Notes under the pieces: model-generated | Told to the model about the DNA's origin: nothing | The model's database searches: none | The model's input: the letters and a program-made list of their open reading frames with translations, nothing else | Translations under genes and position numbers: made by a program | Part shown: positions 33,921-43,132 of the stretch, in pieces | Layout: each line of letters begins with the position of its first letter | How positions within the stretch are numbered: position 1 is the first letter of the stretch | From: an uncultured Bacilli bacterium | Lineage (GTDB): Bacteria > Bacillota_I > Bacilli_A > RF39 > UBA660 | Length of the DNA stretch: 64,000 bases | Assembly (NCBI GenBank): GCA_910589375.1 | Contig: CAJUTK010000001.1 | Coordinates: 124,001-188,000 of the forward strand | Reading direction: 5' to 3'

Positions 33921-36164
33921 ATGATATATGCAAGATATTTAAAAGAGAATAAAAAAGTCTTTTTATTCTTCTTAGTAACAATCTTATTCGCCATTTTTCC
34001 AATCATGGTTCATGCTGAAAAAATAGCTAAAGAAACTGATTTAAGTAATTATCCATATGGAAAAATGACAGATTTAAAAGTTGCTGAAAACATTATGAAA
34101 GAGCTTAATGATGCCATTAGTGCCACTGTTACGGATGAAATGGAAAATATCCTAGAAAATTCTAATAAAGTTTCTAATAGTACACCAGATGTAATCCATA
34201 CTTTAGAGATTCCAATGGGTCATGAGTTTACGTTTGAATTCATTCCTTTCATTGAAGGAAATTTCTACTATGTTGGAGACGCAACAGATTATAGCAATGG
34301 ACTAAGTCAAACAATTGACTATGGAAGTGTTACAAGTAGTAATTCTAGAATTGCTACTGTTAGTCGTAGCTTTGCTAATCAATATACTAGAAATAATAAT
34401 GGTTCATGGATTAATAATAATTTAATAACAAACTGGGGTTGTAAAAATTTAAATGTTACAATCAATGCCCTTAGTGTAGGTACTACAAATATAGATGTAA
34501 TCTACCATCTTTCTAATACACCATATACAGGAAGTACCTACGATTTGTTATTAGCGCAAAATGTTCATGAAAGAATTGTTGTTACAGTTTATGATCCTAA
34601 TGATGCAGAACACACCGCAACATTAAGCATTGGTCAAAAAGAAGACTTTATAAGCAATGTAACTTATAATAATTCAGTTGTTTCTCCAAGTGAAATCGTA
34701 TTTGATACCAATGGAGAACCTAGTTATAATGGAAGTGTTATAAAATTATCTTCCCCTACTGGCTTAAATACATGGATTGGTACAAAAGCAGGACAGACTA
34801 TTGTCGGTTTTAACGCACAAGCACTAAAACCTGGAAATGCTTTTGTAAAAACATCTTATGGTTATTATAAACAACTCAATAGAGATTATCTTAGTAATGG
34901 ATATCAAACATTTACCTTTAATTTTACTGAATTACACGCTTATATAGATGCATGGAATATTAATGTTTTGGGAACTCCAAAATACACTGTTACCTATACA
35001 GATGGAGTATCAGGACAAGTAATTTTCCCTGATGAAAGCTATGATGGATTAAAAGCAGGGGAGACGACCCCACCTTTTTCTGGAGGAACACCAACAAGAT
35101 CTGGATATACCTTTATGGGTTGGAGTCCAACCATCAACAAATATGTTAGTGGAGATCATGCTAATAAAAATGGTGAAATTATTTACACTGCTACATGGAA
35201 AAAACTTAAAATTTCAAATTTTAATAAAGAACTTGTAAAAAGTCCAAACAATGTTCCAAATGGATTAAATGTAACTGGTATTACTTATCCAAACACTGAA
35301 GGAAAAGTAACTCTTCCAGGTAATGGATCACCTATTACATTACTATTTAAAATTACTGTAACAGGTGAGATTGGTGCAAAATATTCAGTAACAGATACTG
35401 GTGCTACTTATGTTGGTGGAGATCCTATGGAAGGAACTCTAAAAACCCAAATCGCAACTATTTATGTTACGAGAAGTTATAACAAAAATGACGTTAATGA
35501 GAACGGTAATCTTATAAATACCGCTATGATTATACCTGGAAAAAATGAGGAAAGTTCTTCTACCTCTACAGAAACTGTACCAGCTCTAATTGAGAAAGAC
35601 CAAACTACTTATACTGTTAGTTGGTATGATGATAATAAAAAGACTGTATTAGCAACTCTTACTTATAAAGAGGGAGAAAAAGAGCCTGCTTATAATGGAA
35701 AAGTTCCTACAAAACCAGATGATAAAAACTATTCTTATAAATTTTCTGGATGGATTAAACAAGAAAATCCTTTAAATAATGATACTGTTTCTTATGTTGC
35801 GCAATATGGTGCTATTGTAAAAGATGTTACTTATAAAGTAGAATGGTATGATGAAAAAGGAAATGTCCTTTCATCAGAAATAAGAACTGGTGTATTAGGA
35901 AGTATTGTTTCTGTTACTGATAGTGATAAAGTCATAGATGGATATATTTTCATGGAAGATTATGAAAATAATAATCTAAGCGGAGAAGTCGATGAAAATG
36001 GTAATGTAGTTTTAAAGTTATATTTTAAAACTAATAAAGATAATGCAATAAACACAGGAGATAATAGTCATACAATATTATATATAGTTTTATGTGTCGT
36101 ATCTTTAGGAATTATTGCTGGATTAGTATTTATCTTAAAAAAGAAAAATATGAAAAAGAATTAA
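33921..36164 (+). CDS. Sortase-type surface protein with repeat domains
   Basis: A 747-residue exported protein. ATG 33921 is chosen because GGAG lies 10 bases upstream; ATG 33912 is only 1 base from it. An N-terminal signal peptide ends near VMVHAE-type sequence (about residue 33). The middle is beta-rich, with a Listeria-type (InlB B-like) repeat carrying SGYTFMGWS, further beta-grasp-like blocks, and one copy of a YKVEWYDE...LKLYF module. The C-terminus has a sorting-signal layout: INTGDNS, a hydrophobic helix and KKKNMKKN. The motif is not a canonical LPxTG. A class B sortase gene follows 48 bases later, beyond a hairpin. Likely wall-anchored adhesin or structural protein. Confidence 0.85.
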   Translation: MIYARYLKENKKVFLFFLVTILFAIFPIMVHAEKIAKETDLSNYPYGKMTDLKVAENIMKELNDAISATVTDEMENILENSNKVSNSTPDVIHTLEIPMGHEFTFEFIPFIEGNFYYVGDATDYSNGLSQTIDYGSVTSSNSRIATVSRSFANQYTRNNNGSWINNNLITNWGCKNLNVTINALSVGTTNIDVIYHLSNTPYTGSTYDLLLAQNVHERIVVTVYDPNDAEHTATLSIGQKEDFISNVTYNNSVVSPSEIVFDTNGEPSYNGSVIKLSSPTGLNTWIGTKAGQTIVGFNAQALKPGNAFVKTSYGYYKQLNRDYLSNGYQTFTFNFTELHAYIDAWNINVLGTPKYTVTYTDGVSGQVIFPDESYDGLKAGETTPPFSGGTPTRSGYTFMGWSPTINKYVSGDHANKNGEIIYTATWKKLKISNFNKELVKSPNNVPNGLNVTGITYPNTEGKVTLPGNGSPITLLFKITVTGEIGAKYSVTDTGATYVGGDPMEGTLKTQIATIYVTRSYNKNDVNENGNLINTAMIIPGKNEESSSTSTETVPALIEKDQTTYTVSWYDDNKKTVLATLTYKEGEKEPAYNGKVPTKPDDKNYSYKFSGWIKQENPLNNDTVSYVAQYGAIVKDVTYKVEWYDEKGNVLSSEIRTGVLGSIVSVTDSDKVIDGYIFMEDYENNNLSGEVDENGNVVLKLYFKTNKDNAINTGDNSHTILYIVLCVVSLGIIAGLVFILKKKNMKKN

Positions 36165-36169
36165 AATAC

Positions 36170-36200
36170 AACGTCGACTAATTGTCGACGTTATATTTTT
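36170..36200 (+). terminator. Terminator/attenuator between surface protein and sortase genes
   Basis: AACGTCGAC (36170-36178) pairs with GTCGACGTT (36184-36192), followed by TATATTTTT. Partial read-through would give less sortase than substrate. Confidence 0.75.
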
Positions 36201-36212
36201 AGGAGTTAAAGT

Positions 36213-37004
36213 ATGAAAAATAAAATAATTTATATTCTTTTAACAATATTTATTTTAGTATTTATAATATCTGGTAGTCTACTCATACGTGATTTATATA
36301 GATCAAAAAAAGAGGACTCTGCTAATAAAGAACTATCTAAGATTGTGCAAGAAGCTCAAAAAGAAAAAGAAGATATTCAAGAAGCTGATAATAAAGAAGA
36401 AGAACCTATTTATGCAGAATCTGGTATTTTATATCAATATGATAAGCTCTGGCAGAAAAATCATGATATGGCTGGTTGGCTTCATATTGATGGTACAAAT
36501 ATAGATTATCCTGTTATGTATACCCCAAAATCACCTGAATATTACTTACGACGTGGTTTTAATAAAAAATATGCTTTTAGTGGAAGTTTATTTTTAGGAG
36601 AAGGTTGGTCAGAAAAAGGAAATTATGCTGTTATTTATGGTCATCATATGAAAGATGGAACTATGTTTGGCCCATTATACCAGTATAAGGCCAAGAAATT
36701 TGCCTCAGAGCATCCAATTATTCGTTTTGATACTCTTTATACCGAAAACGAATATGAGGTCTTAGGAGCCTTTTATAGCAAGATTTATGGCATCAATGAA
36801 AAAGGTGTGTTTAGATACTATCAATATAATGATTTATCTGATCCTGAAGTTTTTAATGAATTTATAACACAAGTAAAATCTTATTCCCTGTATGATACAG
36901 GAGTTACTGCTAAATATGGTGATAAAATATTAACTCTTTCTACCTGTAGTTATCATACAGATAATGGAAGATTTGTAGTTGTAGCTAGAAAAAAAAGAGA
37001 TTAA
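36213..37004 (+). CDS. Class B sortase
   Basis: A 263-residue membrane-anchored transpeptidase that would attach surface proteins to the cell wall. N-terminal membrane helix (5-25), charged linker (30-65), then the sortase barrel: GWLHIDGTNIDYPVM (88-102), the catalytic His in IYGHHMKDGT (144 or 145), Cys245 in TLSTCSYH and Arg253 in NGRFVVVAR. The N-terminal helical region and the TLSTC context are typical of class B. AGGAG precedes the ATG at 36213. Flanking genes at 33921 and 43068 encode the likely substrates, whose signals differ from the usual NPxTN/NPxTG and LPxTG. Confidence 0.92.
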   Translation: MKNKIIYILLTIFILVFIISGSLLIRDLYRSKKEDSANKELSKIVQEAQKEKEDIQEADNKEEEPIYAESGILYQYDKLWQKNHDMAGWLHIDGTNIDYPVMYTPKSPEYYLRRGFNKKYAFSGSLFLGEGWSEKGNYAVIYGHHMKDGTMFGPLYQYKAKKFASEHPIIRFDTLYTENEYEVLGAFYSKIYGINEKGVFRYYQYNDLSDPEVFNEFITQVKSYSLYDTGVTAKYGDKILTLSTCSYHTDNGRFVVVARKKRD

Positions 37005-37016
37005 CATCTCTTTTTT
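36991..37016. terminator. Bidirectional terminator, sortase/TPR genes
   Basis: AAAAAAGAGAT (36991-37001) pairs with ATCTCTTTTTT (37006-37016). The loop holds the sortase stop, and the converging TPR gene stops at 37015. Confidence 0.87.
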
Positions 37017-38370
37017 AATTTTTACCTTTATAAATATATTTCTTTGGCAAAACACTGAAACTTCCTGATTGCTGAGAATAACTATTTAACCTATTCATCC
37101 AATCGTTTAAAGGAATTCCCCTTTCTTTCATTCTCGCTTTTTTATAACAATCTAATGCTTGCATTAAAGCCTTTTCAGATTCGCCTTGTTTTTTATAAAT
37201 CATGTAAAATAAAATACTTATTGGGACATAATATAAATATCCTATCTCCAAATAATGATTCCCATATTCTAAAGATTTCTCTAAATTTCCCATTTCATAA
37301 TAAGCCTCCGCTAATTTAACATAAAAATAAGGAAAATGTATAACTTGTAATGCTTTTAAATAAGTATCTATTTCTTCTAGATATAAACCTTCTGATCTTA
37401 ATCTTTGTCCTTTGTCTAAAGTTCTATAAATATCCTTTAAATGTAAACTTTCTAGGCTTACTTCCTGTATAATTCTTTCATATAATTCCAACATTTCTTC
37501 TTGTTCTTTAGAAATCTTTAAAGCTTTTACTCTTTTAATACATTCTAATAAAGGATTATAAGCTTTTAAATCAATATAAGCATCCATATAAAGAAAATTG
37601 CTTTCTACATCCTGGCTATCTAATTCTAATAACTTTTGTGCAATTAAAACTCTTTCTCCTACATTAGATGTTCTAGCAAAAGCATCTCTAAAAGTTTTTT
37701 TTCTATTATTTTGATGAGATAAAAATATTGTATTTAGTAATCCTAACACAGAAGAAAAATCTATTCCTAATCCCTTCCTGTCATTTAAAGTCTGACAAAT
37801 AGATATATGCTTAATAGCTTTTTGATAATCTTTTCTTTGTAAAGCCTCTATTGCTAAAGAATAATTACAAAGCATTGGCTCATAATCTACTTTTACATCA
37901 AAAATATAATTTTCATTTCCCCTTCTTTTTCTTTGCGATTGTCCCATTAATTCTCCTAATAATTGATATACTAGAATATAATTTGATTCCCCTTCCATTT
38001 TTTCTAAATAATAATCTAATTGATTTTCTGCTTCTGAATAATTTTCTTCTAATAAAGCAGCTTCAAACAAACCATAGTTTGCTTGAAATTCTTGATTATC
38101 CGCTAAAAGTGCTGTATAAAAATGTTTTTTAGCTCTCATTAAATACAAAGCAAAAAGATCTACATTATTATCTTTTAAAAACTCCGCTTCTTTTAATTCA
38201 AGAGTACCAAGTAATATCTCTAAACTAGCACTTGGGAAAAATTTTTCTCTCATTAGAGACTCCATTAATTCATGCAATATTTCTACTTGTTCAATATTCA
38301 TAGAATTACTGATTTCTATTCTTCTTCTCATTTGACTAATTAGGATATCTTTTTTTGCTTCTTTTTTCAT
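37015..38370 (-). CDS. TPR-repeat protein
   Basis: A 451-residue soluble protein. The longer frame begins with a TTG at 38382, but GGGAG lies 6 bases before the ATG at 38370. Helix-turn-helix pairs with tetratricopeptide-like spacing recur, for example around FQANYGLFEAALLEENYSEA in part (100-125), AIEALQRKDYQKAIKHI (180-200) and LAEAYYEMGNLEKSLEYGNHYL in part (375-400). No catalytic domain is seen. It probably mediates protein contacts. Its promoter region carries a 10-base inverted repeat (38405-38445). It is divergent from the RNase R gene. Confidence 0.72.
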   Translation of the reverse strand: MKKEAKKDILISQMRRRIEISNSMNIEQVEILHELMESLMREKFFPSASLEILLGTLELKEAEFLKDNNVDLFALYLMRAKKHFYTALLADNQEFQANYGLFEAALLEENYSEAENQLDYYLEKMEGESNYILVYQLLGELMGQSQRKRRGNENYIFDVKVDYEPMLCNYSLAIEALQRKDYQKAIKHISICQTLNDRKGLGIDFSSVLGLLNTIFLSHQNNRKKTFRDAFARTSNVGERVLIAQKLLELDSQDVESNFLYMDAYIDLKAYNPLLECIKRVKALKISKEQEEMLELYERIIQEVSLESLHLKDIYRTLDKGQRLRSEGLYLEEIDTYLKALQVIHFPYFYVKLAEAYYEMGNLEKSLEYGNHYLEIGYLYYVPISILFYMIYKKQGESEKALMQALDCYKKARMKERGIPLNDWMNRLNSYSQQSGSFSVLPKKYIYKGKN

Positions 38371-38404
38371 CTTTTCTCCCAATCTATTTCTTTTTACAAA
38401 CTAA

Positions 38405-38445
38405 AAGAACAGGATTCATACATTATAAAACAACTTCCTGTTCTT
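38405..38445. promoter_or_regulatory. 10-base inverted repeat around the TPR gene promoter
   Basis: AAGAACAGGA (38405-38414) and TCCTGTTCTT (38436-38445) are perfect arms 21 bases apart. A minus-strand TATAAT for the TPR gene lies between them, so the arms look like an operator and not an RNA hairpin. Confidence 0.5.
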
Positions 38446-38529
38446 GTACTACTTACTTTCATGTCTAATTTTTCACAAGACACGTTCGACATTGTATCAA
38501 AAAAAATACCATTCTGTCAAATCCAGCTA

Positions 38530-38558
38530 TTTACATCCATTTCCATTTTTCGTATAAT
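38530..38558 (+). promoter_or_regulatory. Promoter of the RNase R gene, TTTACA-N17-TATAAT
   Basis: TTTACA (38530-38535), 17-base spacer, TATAAT (38553-38558), 24 bases before the TTG start. Confidence 0.75.
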
Positions 38559-38582
38559 GAAAATAGTAGGTGGGTGGTTATT

Positions 38583-40751
38583 TTGTCAGAACTAACAAAT
38601 GCAATTAGAGAATTATTCAAAGTCAAAGGATTTAAAACAACTTTTGAAGAACTCGCATATGATTTAAATTTAAGTATCGAAGAATGCCAAATGTTAAGAT
38701 TAATTTTAGAAAAATTAGAATTAAATGGAGAAATTTATTTAACTGATTCTCAAGAATATATACCCTTCCCTAAACATAGTTCACTATCTATTGGGGAAGT
38801 AAGATTGAATAAACAAAAAAAGCCTTTTATATTAGTTGGGCAAAGTGTGGTCTCTATTTCTGAGAATCATTTAAATGGAGCAATTAGAGGAGATATTGTT
38901 TTAATTAAACGAAATAATTTTGTGGAAATTGGAAAGAATCTCGCTTTTGTAGAAAAAATTCTTGACCGCAAAAATCATTTCATTATTTTTGAATGTTATA
39001 AAGACAAAAGTAAAAAGAGGATTAGACCTTATAACAGTCCCTTTAAATATCCTGTTTCCTTAAATAGAAAAGATTGGTCTACTTTAAGAATTGGAGAAAG
39101 ATTTGCAGTACATGTAGATACTATTAATCATAATGGAATCTTTCATGGGGATGTTGTATTTAAAATTGGGAAAAAAGATGATCCTCTTTTAGCTCTTAAA
39201 ACGATTGCTGCTTCTCATGGTATCCGTATTGGATTTCCAAAAGATGTAGAGGAAGAAGCTAAAAGTATTCCTACTATGGTATCAGAAGAAGAAATCACAG
39301 CAGAAACAAATAACGGCCGTGTGGATTTACGCAATAAAATAATATTTACTATTGATGGAAAAAGCACTAAAGATATTGACGATGCTGCTAGCCTTGAGAT
39401 AAATGAACAAGGAAATTATGTACTGGGTGTTCATATTGCAGATGTAGCTTATTATGTTAAAGAAGGAACTGCTATACAGAAAGAAGCCTCTATTAGAGCT
39501 ACTAGCTATTACTTTGGTAGTTTAGTAATACCTATGCTTCCTCCTGAATTATCAAATGGAATTTGCTCATTAAATCCCGATGTAGATAGATTTACAAGAA
39601 CAACAGAAATAGAAATATCACCTACTGGAGAAATTATTGGATATAAACAATATAAAAGTATTATTCATTCTAGAAAAAAAATGGTATATGAAGAAATTAA
39701 CCAAATACTAGCAGGAAAAAGAAAACCAGCAGACTACGAAGAGTTTATGCCTATTCTTCAAAATATGCTTACACTATCTAATCAGCTAGATAAAGTAAAA
39801 GAACAACGAGGTTATATAAACTTTGGAAAAGATGATTTTTTCATTACAACAAATGAACAAGGAAAGCCTAAAGATATCGTTCTTATTCAAAGAGGAGCTT
39901 CTGAAAAAATAATTGAAAATTTTGCTCTTTTAGCAAATGAAATAACAGCAGAAGAACAATCAAAATTTCAAGTTGAAGGAAATCAGCTTCCTTGTATTTA
40001 TAGAGTTCATGGAAAACCAGATAAGCAAAGGATTAATGAAATCATGAACTATCTAATCCATAGCGGTTTTCCAATAGAAAAAAAAGATTACCAAGATCCT
40101 AAAGATTTTCAACAGTTATTAAAATCTTTATCTGATTTGCCTGCTTTTCCTGCTATAGCTGAAAACTTAATACATGGTTTGTCAAAAGCAAAATATAGTG
40201 TAACAAATAGTGGTCATTATGGTTTAGCGCTTTTTAACTATACACACTCTACTTCTCCTATTAGAAGATATTCTGATTTACAAACACAATATAATATGGA
40301 CGAATATGAAAAAGAAGAAGCGTCCATTGATATGACTTCTTTGAGTGAAAAAATGATTAAAATTTGTAGACATAATACAAAAGTAGAAAAAATTGCTGAA
40401 GCTACTGAAAAAGAAATTACAGGATATCAATTCGCTCAATATATGGAAAATAAAGTTGGTGAAGATTTTACTGGAATGATTATATATATTAGTAAGCATC
40501 ATATAGTAGTTCGTACTCCTGATTTTATTGTAGGAAGTATTCCAACAGAAGAGTTGTTATCGTTAGGATACAAATTACAAGCGCAAGGAACTACTCTAGT
40601 AAATCCAAATAACGACGAAACGCTACGCATTGGCGACTTCTTAAATGTTACTTTATCAGAAGCAAACCTAGAAACAAGAAAAATAAAATTTACGATTTCT
40701 AAAAGTAAAACCAAAAATATTCACAAGCAAGCGCATAAAAAAACATCATAA
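38583..40751 (+). CDS. rnr: Ribonuclease R
   Basis: A 722-residue 3'-5' exoribonuclease of the RNB family that degrades structured RNA and takes part in mRNA and rRNA turnover. The start is probably TTG at 38583, preceded by AGGTGGGTGG; an in-frame GTG at 38574 lies inside that site. Domains: N-terminal winged-helix and cold-shock domains (1-210), RNB catalytic domain with the Mg2+-binding Asp cluster STKDIDDAA near residue 262 and RVHGKPD downstream, and a C-terminal S1 domain (about 625-705). The usual basic C-terminal tail is short. Monocistronic, with its own promoter. Confidence 0.94.
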   Translation: MSELTNAIRELFKVKGFKTTFEELAYDLNLSIEECQMLRLILEKLELNGEIYLTDSQEYIPFPKHSSLSIGEVRLNKQKKPFILVGQSVVSISENHLNGAIRGDIVLIKRNNFVEIGKNLAFVEKILDRKNHFIIFECYKDKSKKRIRPYNSPFKYPVSLNRKDWSTLRIGERFAVHVDTINHNGIFHGDVVFKIGKKDDPLLALKTIAASHGIRIGFPKDVEEEAKSIPTMVSEEEITAETNNGRVDLRNKIIFTIDGKSTKDIDDAASLEINEQGNYVLGVHIADVAYYVKEGTAIQKEASIRATSYYFGSLVIPMLPPELSNGICSLNPDVDRFTRTTEIEISPTGEIIGYKQYKSIIHSRKKMVYEEINQILAGKRKPADYEEFMPILQNMLTLSNQLDKVKEQRGYINFGKDDFFITTNEQGKPKDIVLIQRGASEKIIENFALLANEITAEEQSKFQVEGNQLPCIYRVHGKPDKQRINEIMNYLIHSGFPIEKKDYQDPKDFQQLLKSLSDLPAFPAIAENLIHGLSKAKYSVTNSGHYGLALFNYTHSTSPIRRYSDLQTQYNMDEYEKEEASIDMTSLSEKMIKICRHNTKVEKIAEATEKEITGYQFAQYMENKVGEDFTGMIIYISKHHIVVRTPDFIVGSIPTEELLSLGYKLQAQGTTLVNPNNDETLRIGDFLNVTLSEANLETRKIKFTISKSKTKNIHKQAHKKTS

Positions 40752-40764
40752 TGATGTTTTTTTT
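40741..40764. terminator. Bidirectional terminator, RNase R/surface protein genes
   Basis: AAACATCAT (40741-40749) pairs with ATGATGTTT (40751-40759), A-rich before and T-rich after. It includes the RNase R stop and serves the converging surface-protein gene. Confidence 0.83.
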
Positions 40765-40770
40765 GCTTAT

Positions 40771-43068
40771 TTAACTAAGCTTTTTATTTTTTACAATTGA
40801 TAATGAAATAATTCCGCCTAAAGATAAGACACATAATATTACATATAAGAAGGTATTGTTATTATCACTAGTATCTACTTCTTTTGGGATTTCATTACCA
40901 GTTGTAAAATACAATTTTAAGACAGTATCACCATCTACTCTAACGACATCAGATAATTTATTACCATTAAAATCTTTTACAAAAGTATAACCATCTACTA
41001 CTTTATCACTATCAGTAACAGAAACAATGCTTCCTAATACGCCTGTTCTTATTTCTGACGTTTTAATAACGTTTCCAGCTTCATCATACCACTCTACTTT
41101 ATAAACTATAATCTTATTGAAATATAATTTTAAAGTGGCACCTTTTTCATCTACTGTTGCCGTTTCAACTTGACCATCAAAACCTTCATTATATAAATAA
41201 CCTTCTAATGATTTATCTTCATCTGTTACAGACACAATATCATCTATTTCAGCTTTACGTACTTCAGTCTTGATGACTTTTCCATTTTCATCATACCATT
41301 CTACAGTATAATTAACTTTATTTTTTATAAAATATAATTTCAAAACAGTTCCTTCTTCTGATACAGTTTGCGTAAGAACATTTTTTAAATTATTACTATC
41401 AAAAGTATATTTATCAATTATTTTATCATTTGGTGTAACTGTTACCACATCATCTACATTAGCAGCACGAACTTCTGTTTCTTTAATAATATTTCCAGCT
41501 TCGTCATACCACTCTACTCTATAATTAGTACTTACTTTATCTTTTGTAAAATATAATTTTAATACTTTGTTTTCTCCGTTTAAAGTTTGTTTTAAAACAT
41601 TTGCGACATTAGACGCATCAAATGTATAACCAGTGACAGATTTATCTTCATCCGTTACTGTTACTTCCTCATTTTCATATCCCTTACGAATTTCAGATGT
41701 TTTAATAGAAGTTCCATTTTCATCATACCATTCTACTTTATAAGTAATTTCATTTCTAGTAAAATATAATTTTAAAACGGTTCCCTTTTCTGTTAATTTT
41801 AACGATAAAACATTTTTAGAATTTTTACTATCAAATGTATATCCATTAATTACTTTATCACTATTTGTTACAGACACAATATCATCTAGAGTTGCTATTC
41901 TTGTTTCTGCTTGTTTCAATGTATTTCCTTCTGTATCATACCATTCAACGGTATAGTTAGCTTTATTTCTAACAAAATACAATCTCAAGATAGTTCCATT
42001 TTCTGCTAAAGTCTTAGATGTAATATTTCCTTGGTTAGAGCTATCAAATGTATACCCTGCAATTTCTAAATCAGCTGTGCTAACTTTAACAGTTGTACCA
42101 ACAGTTCCTGATCTAGTCTCTGATTCTTTTAATGTGTTTCCTTCTACATCATACCACTCTACTTTATAGTTTGCTGTAGTCTTTTGCCATACTGCATAAA
42201 AACGAGTTGTAATGCTACTAGTTCCAGCAGGAACTGTTACAATATCTGTTACAGTCTCTCCTGATGCATTACTATTAAAAATAATTCGAGCTTGATAACT
42301 AGCATTTTTTTGCCATACTGCATATAATGTTGTTGCTCCTGTTACATTGATGGTTCCTCCAGCAGCATAACTTGGAGTTGTTGAAGAAGCACTTGTACTC
42401 CATCCTTTAAATGTATATCCACTTCTAGTAGGTATAGTATTAGATATTGTAAAATTATAACTTGTTGCTGTACTAGATGCACTTTGTGTTGATGGTGCAC
42501 CTGTTCCACCATTCGCATTATAATTTAAAGAATAAGTAACAGCTTGCCTCTTTGCAACTAAATAAATGGTATCTCCCTTATTAGCTTCAGTATCACCAGA
42601 AAGTGTTAAACTAAAAATTGTAGGGTTTGCACTTGCAGACTTTGTCCAACCAACAAAAGAATATCCACTATTTAAACTAAGCCTAGTAGAGGCACTTCTA
42701 ATGTCACTAATTGCTATCGTGTGGTTATTATAAGCAGTATCACTATGCGATGTCTTATATTGACATATAAAAGATGTCGACTCTGATGCCCCAAAATTAT
42801 AACCTGTATTAAATTCTGATCCTACATATAAAACAGCAAATCTAATATTTACTGAATGCCCAGTATTGAGAGCTCTATAAGTAGGAAGTTTATCTATAAA
42901 TTGATAAAAGCTTTCCTCTGCGGATTGGTTAGGATCTACTTTGTTTACTTCTGTCTCTTCTGCACTTCCTAACAAATTACTTCTAATTTCAAACATATTA
43001 GAACTAAAAATAGCAACTCCTATTACTAATATTGCTACCAATATAAAAGATATTTTTTTCTTCATCAT
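40771..43068 (-). CDS. Repeat-rich surface protein with variant sorting signal
   Basis: A 765-residue exported protein. ATG 43068 has GAGGAG 6 bases upstream, and its promoter lies in the longer frame. A signal anchor (about 2-24) is followed by a Thr/Ser-rich part with Listeria-type repeats (SGYSFVGWT, SGYTFKGWS) and then six tandem 67-72-residue modules of the form YxVEWYD...GYTFD...VLKLYF. The C-terminus has VDTSDNNN, a hydrophobic helix and KNKKLS, resembling a sorting signal in which TSD replaces the TG-containing motif. It is the likely second substrate of the sortase encoded at 36213-37004. Binding partner unknown. Confidence 0.83.
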   Translation of the reverse strand: MMKKKISFILVAILVIGVAIFSSNMFEIRSNLLGSAEETEVNKVDPNQSAEESFYQFIDKLPTYRALNTGHSVNIRFAVLYVGSEFNTGYNFGASESTSFICQYKTSHSDTAYNNHTIAISDIRSASTRLSLNSGYSFVGWTKSASANPTIFSLTLSGDTEANKGDTIYLVAKRQAVTYSLNYNANGGTGAPSTQSASSTATSYNFTISNTIPTRSGYTFKGWSTSASSTTPSYAAGGTINVTGATTLYAVWQKNASYQARIIFNSNASGETVTDIVTVPAGTSSITTRFYAVWQKTTANYKVEWYDVEGNTLKESETRSGTVGTTVKVSTADLEIAGYTFDSSNQGNITSKTLAENGTILRLYFVRNKANYTVEWYDTEGNTLKQAETRIATLDDIVSVTNSDKVINGYTFDSKNSKNVLSLKLTEKGTVLKLYFTRNEITYKVEWYDENGTSIKTSEIRKGYENEEVTVTDEDKSVTGYTFDASNVANVLKQTLNGENKVLKLYFTKDKVSTNYRVEWYDEAGNIIKETEVRAANVDDVVTVTPNDKIIDKYTFDSNNLKNVLTQTVSEEGTVLKLYFIKNKVNYTVEWYDENGKVIKTEVRKAEIDDIVSVTDEDKSLEGYLYNEGFDGQVETATVDEKGATLKLYFNKIIVYKVEWYDEAGNVIKTSEIRTGVLGSIVSVTDSDKVVDGYTFVKDFNGNKLSDVVRVDGDTVLKLYFTTGNEIPKEVDTSDNNNTFLYVILCVLSLGGIISLSIVKNKKLS
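40905..42178 (-). repeat. Six tandem 67-72-residue coding modules
   Basis: Each unit starts near the Y-x-VEWYD motif and ends at LKLYF or LRLYF. Units are about 40-60 percent alike by eye and lack frame breaks. A seventh copy lies in the other surface protein near 35820-36040. Boundaries are approximate. Confidence 0.8.
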
Positions 43069-43093
43069 ACTACACTCCTCTATTTTATTAGTT

Positions 43094-43122
43094 AGTATAC
43101 CACAAAAATAACTATCTTGCAA
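43094..43122 (-). promoter_or_regulatory. Promoter, TTGCAA-N17-TATACT
   Basis: Minus-strand TTGCAA (43117-43122), 17-base spacer, TATACT (43094-43099), upstream of the repeat-rich surface protein. The -35 box is the apex of the preceding terminator palindrome. Confidence 0.65.
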
Positions 43123-43132
43123 GATAGTTATT
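43103..43132 (-). terminator. Terminator of the coiled-coil protein gene
   Basis: A perfect 26-base palindrome (43107-43132) with a T run on the minus strand. It contains the stop at 43112. Confidence 0.82.
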
